Below, piece by piece: positions 55,984 to 57,242 of a DNA stretch of 57,242 bases. Source of the DNA: Marinobacter gelidimuriae (GTDB taxonomy: Bacteria; Pseudomonadota; Gammaproteobacteria; Pseudomonadales; Oleiphilaceae); the NCBI RefSeq assembly GCF_000372805.1, contig NZ_KB889874.1, forward strand, positions 1 to 57,242, in the 5' to 3' direction. The translations under genes and the position numbers were made by a program. The notes under the pieces are model-generated. The model was not told the DNA's origin and ran no database searches. It saw nothing but the letters and a program-made list of their open reading frames with translations. Each line of letters starts with the position of its first letter. The stretch's first letter is position 1.

Positions 55984-56144
55984 AGCGCTAGCTCCATGCT
56001 TCGATTTATTTCAATTCGCTAAGGAAGACTAGCAGTGATGATGGGGTGTGTCTGTTTATCGGTTAAGGAATTATTAAAAGTAGAAGCCGGGATAGATTCA
56101 TTTTTTGATTAGCGTTGAAACTTGGTTTGATTGATATGAGGCGC

Positions 56145-56206
56145 TGGGGCCAGGTCTTGCGTTTTGCCCCTGCCTTTCTATTTTGTTGTAATCGTCTCAG
56201 TCTGCC
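56145..56206 (+). mobile_element. Element copy B, left end only
   Basis: TGGGGCCAGGTCTTGCGTTT and the following 40 bp match the left end of copies A and C (TTTTGTTGTAATCGTCTCAGTC). No right end is found before higB. It lies in the 325-bp gap between the nuclease and toxin genes. Confidence 0.65.
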
Positions 56207-56272
56207 CGGCGGTTCTGCCAGTAATCCTGATTGGTATCCTCAAACCTCGTTGAGGGCTTAACCGTTGCACTA

Positions 56273-56301
56273 TTGTTGCGTGATGCGCAACATGCTAGAA
56301 T
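56273..56301 (+). promoter_or_regulatory. higBA promoter with overlapping operator
   Basis: TTGTTG and TAGAAT are 17 nt apart, just before higB. Between them GTTGCG and CGCAAC form an inverted repeat with 5-nt centre, a likely site for autorepression by HigA. Confidence 0.55.
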
Positions 56302-56307
56302 TCCATC

Positions 56308-56586
56308 ATGATTAAATCATTTCGTCACAAAGGACTGAAACGGTTCTACTCAACTGGCAGCACGGCAGGGATACAAGCCGATCATGCCAAGAAGCTGCGC
56401 ATGCAACTTGCCGCCCTTGATACCGCCACGTCGGTTGATGATATGGACATTCCAGGCTTTCGGCTTCATCCATTAAAGGGTAAGGATAAGGGTCGGTGTT
56501 CTATTTGGGTTAACGGCAATTGGCGGGTGACGTTCGAATTTCGGGACGGTAACGCCTACGTACTTGATTATGAGGATTATCACTAA
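56308..56586 (+). CDS. higB: HigB-type mRNA interferase toxin
   Basis: A 92-aa RelE/ParE-fold toxin beginning MIKSFRHKGLKRFYSTGS, with LHPLKGKDKGRCSIWVNGNW and the ending FEFRDGNAYVLDYEDYH typical of HigB, which cleaves mRNA on the ribosome. Toxin gene precedes antitoxin gene, as usual for hig. The stop and the higA start share bases at 56586. The pair lies between element copies B and C. Confidence 0.92.
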   Translation: MIKSFRHKGLKRFYSTGSTAGIQADHAKKLRMQLAALDTATSVDDMDIPGFRLHPLKGKDKGRCSIWVNGNWRVTFEFRDGNAYVLDYEDYH

Positions 56587-56879
56587 TGACTATGCATAAT
56601 CCGCCGCATCCCGGTGACTTTATCCGGGAGGTATATTTGGAGCCTTTCGGCATAAGTTCTCGCCAGCTAGCTTTAAGCTTGAGGGTTTCGCCTTCAACCC
56701 TGTCTCGGTTGTTAAAAGGCGATAGTGGCATTAGTCCGGAGATGGCATTGCGGCTATCGAAGGTTCTTGGTCGCACACCGGAAAGTTGGTTGGCGATGCA
56801 GGATATCTATGATCTCTCGGTGGCGCGGAATACGCTTAACCTGGATGACATTCATCCCTTGGACTTCGAGGCGGCTTAA
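56586..56879 (+). CDS. higA: HigA-type antitoxin
   Basis: A 97-aa Xre-family protein: MHNPPHPGDFIREVYLEPFG, then helix-turn-helix LALSLRVSPSTLSRLLKGDS, then LGRTPESWLAMQDIYDL. It neutralises HigB and represses the operon. The frame overlaps higB by one base. Confidence 0.93.
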   Translation: MTMHNPPHPGDFIREVYLEPFGISSRQLALSLRVSPSTLSRLLKGDSGISPEMALRLSKVLGRTPESWLAMQDIYDLSVARNTLNLDDIHPLDFEAA

Positions 56880-56945
56880 CCAGGCGGTCAACTGGAAACC
56901 AAAAGCGTACCGCTTTTGGTTTCCAGATTTAAAGACCGGAGGTGC

Positions 56946-57062
56946 TGAGGTCAGGTCTTGCGTTTTGCCCCCTGTCTTTCCATTTCGTTGTAATCGTCTC
57001 AGTCTGCATTATTCTCGCGTAAGCTAGGTTGTTCGAGAGGTAAAACGCAAGACCTGACCCCG
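56946..57062. mobile_element. Element copy C, MITE-like, 117 bp
   Basis: It has both 23-bp ends (left with two differences, right GTAAAACGCAAGACCTGACC and onward) and the same subterminal sequence as copy A, but no transposase part at all. The flank AGGAACTT after the right end is shared with copy A. It is probably a non-autonomous derivative formed by internal deletion. Confidence 0.7.
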
Positions 57063-57110
57063 AGGAACTTGTTTCTAGGCCTACCTTTGACCCTTTTTTT
57101 AAGGCTATGT

Positions 57111-57242
57111 CTAAGTTAGCTGTTGCACGGACCTGTAGCCCAGTGACTCACCCAGACAAATCAATGGATTGAGCTGCGTTTTGTAGCGTTCAAGCAGGCG
57201 GCGCCAGCCCAGATAGTTCGCCAGGTATTTCGTGGCCACACC
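57111..57242 (-). mobile_element. Transposase, C-terminal fragment, cut by the window end
   Basis: Leftward from the window edge the frame reads GVATKYLANYLGWRRLLERY and ends SVQQLT at a TAG (57111). The ATKYLxNYLGW pattern is typical of the C-terminus of DDE transposases, probably of the IS1595 group. The N-terminal part lies outside, so completeness cannot be judged. Confidence 0.6.

Noticed and set aside
1..57242. CRISPR arrays, tRNA and rRNA genes
   Set aside because: No regularly spaced repeats and no cloverleaf or rRNA sequence was recognised on reading.

Overview
The window looks like chromosomal DNA of a marine, halotolerant gammaproteobacterium, probably Marinobacter or a close relative. 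This is inferred from the protein families and from the mix of betaine, trimethylamine, urea and polyamine genes; I could not run a search. By eye, GC content is moderate to high up to about 47 kb and falls sharply between about 47.2 and 54 kb, where an AT-rich island begins.

Layout. Positions 1-3.7 kb hold two YeeE/YedE-type sulfur-transport subunits (the first cut by the window edge), an aldehyde dehydrogenase and a serine hydrolase. Positions 3.8-8.2 kb hold a quaternary-amine ABC importer (binding protein, ATPase, tandem permease). Positions 8.3-9.6 kb hold a structured repeat and remains of three genes. Positions 9.6-13.5 kb hold betI-betB-betA, which convert choline to glycine betaine, behind a 20-bp palindromic operator. 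Positions 13.6-17.6 kb hold an amino-acid:Na+ symporter with a leucine dehydrogenase remnant, an EamA transporter, an NlpC/P60 lipoprotein and a VF530 protein. Positions 17.6-20.5 kb hold a trimethylamine monooxygenase operon (tmm, DMT permease, small winged-helix-like protein, 36-aa membrane peptide). Positions 20.7-29.8 kb hold a second repeat copy, a pterin dehydratase, a broken SDR gene, pntAA-pntB, an old-yellow-enzyme reductase, a ZIP transporter, cardiolipin synthase and azlCD. Positions 30-36.9 kb hold zapE, a polyamine-type ABC importer and a PAS-GGDEF protein. Positions 37-47 kb hold the urea importer (urtA and urtC carry large deletions) and a complete-looking urease set ureD-A-B-C-E-F-G plus a 59-aa companion.

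The AT-rich island runs from about 47.2 to 57.2 kb. After a GhrA-like dehydrogenase come four leftward genes: a C5-cytosine DNA methyltransferase, a protein resembling the modified-base-reading N-terminal domain of AspBHI-type enzymes but with no visible nuclease, a 740-aa protein with a MORC/MutL-like GHKL ATPase at one end and a histidine-kinase-type GHKL at the other, and a receiver-domain protein. I read these as a candidate DNA-modification-linked defence or signalling system and as the most interesting part of the window. Beyond it lie a PD-(D/E)XK nuclease gene and a higBA toxin-antitoxin pair. Three copies of one small element with 23-bp ends punctuate this stretch, and a cut transposase gene closes the window.

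How it fits together. Much of the core handles methylated amines and nitrogenous solutes: uptake of betaine or choline, choline oxidation, trimethylamine oxidation, urea import and hydrolysis, polyamine import and transhydrogenase. A second theme is decay by internal deletion: UrtA, UrtC, leucine dehydrogenase and a proline racemase-family gene each lost internal segments, three of them staying in frame.
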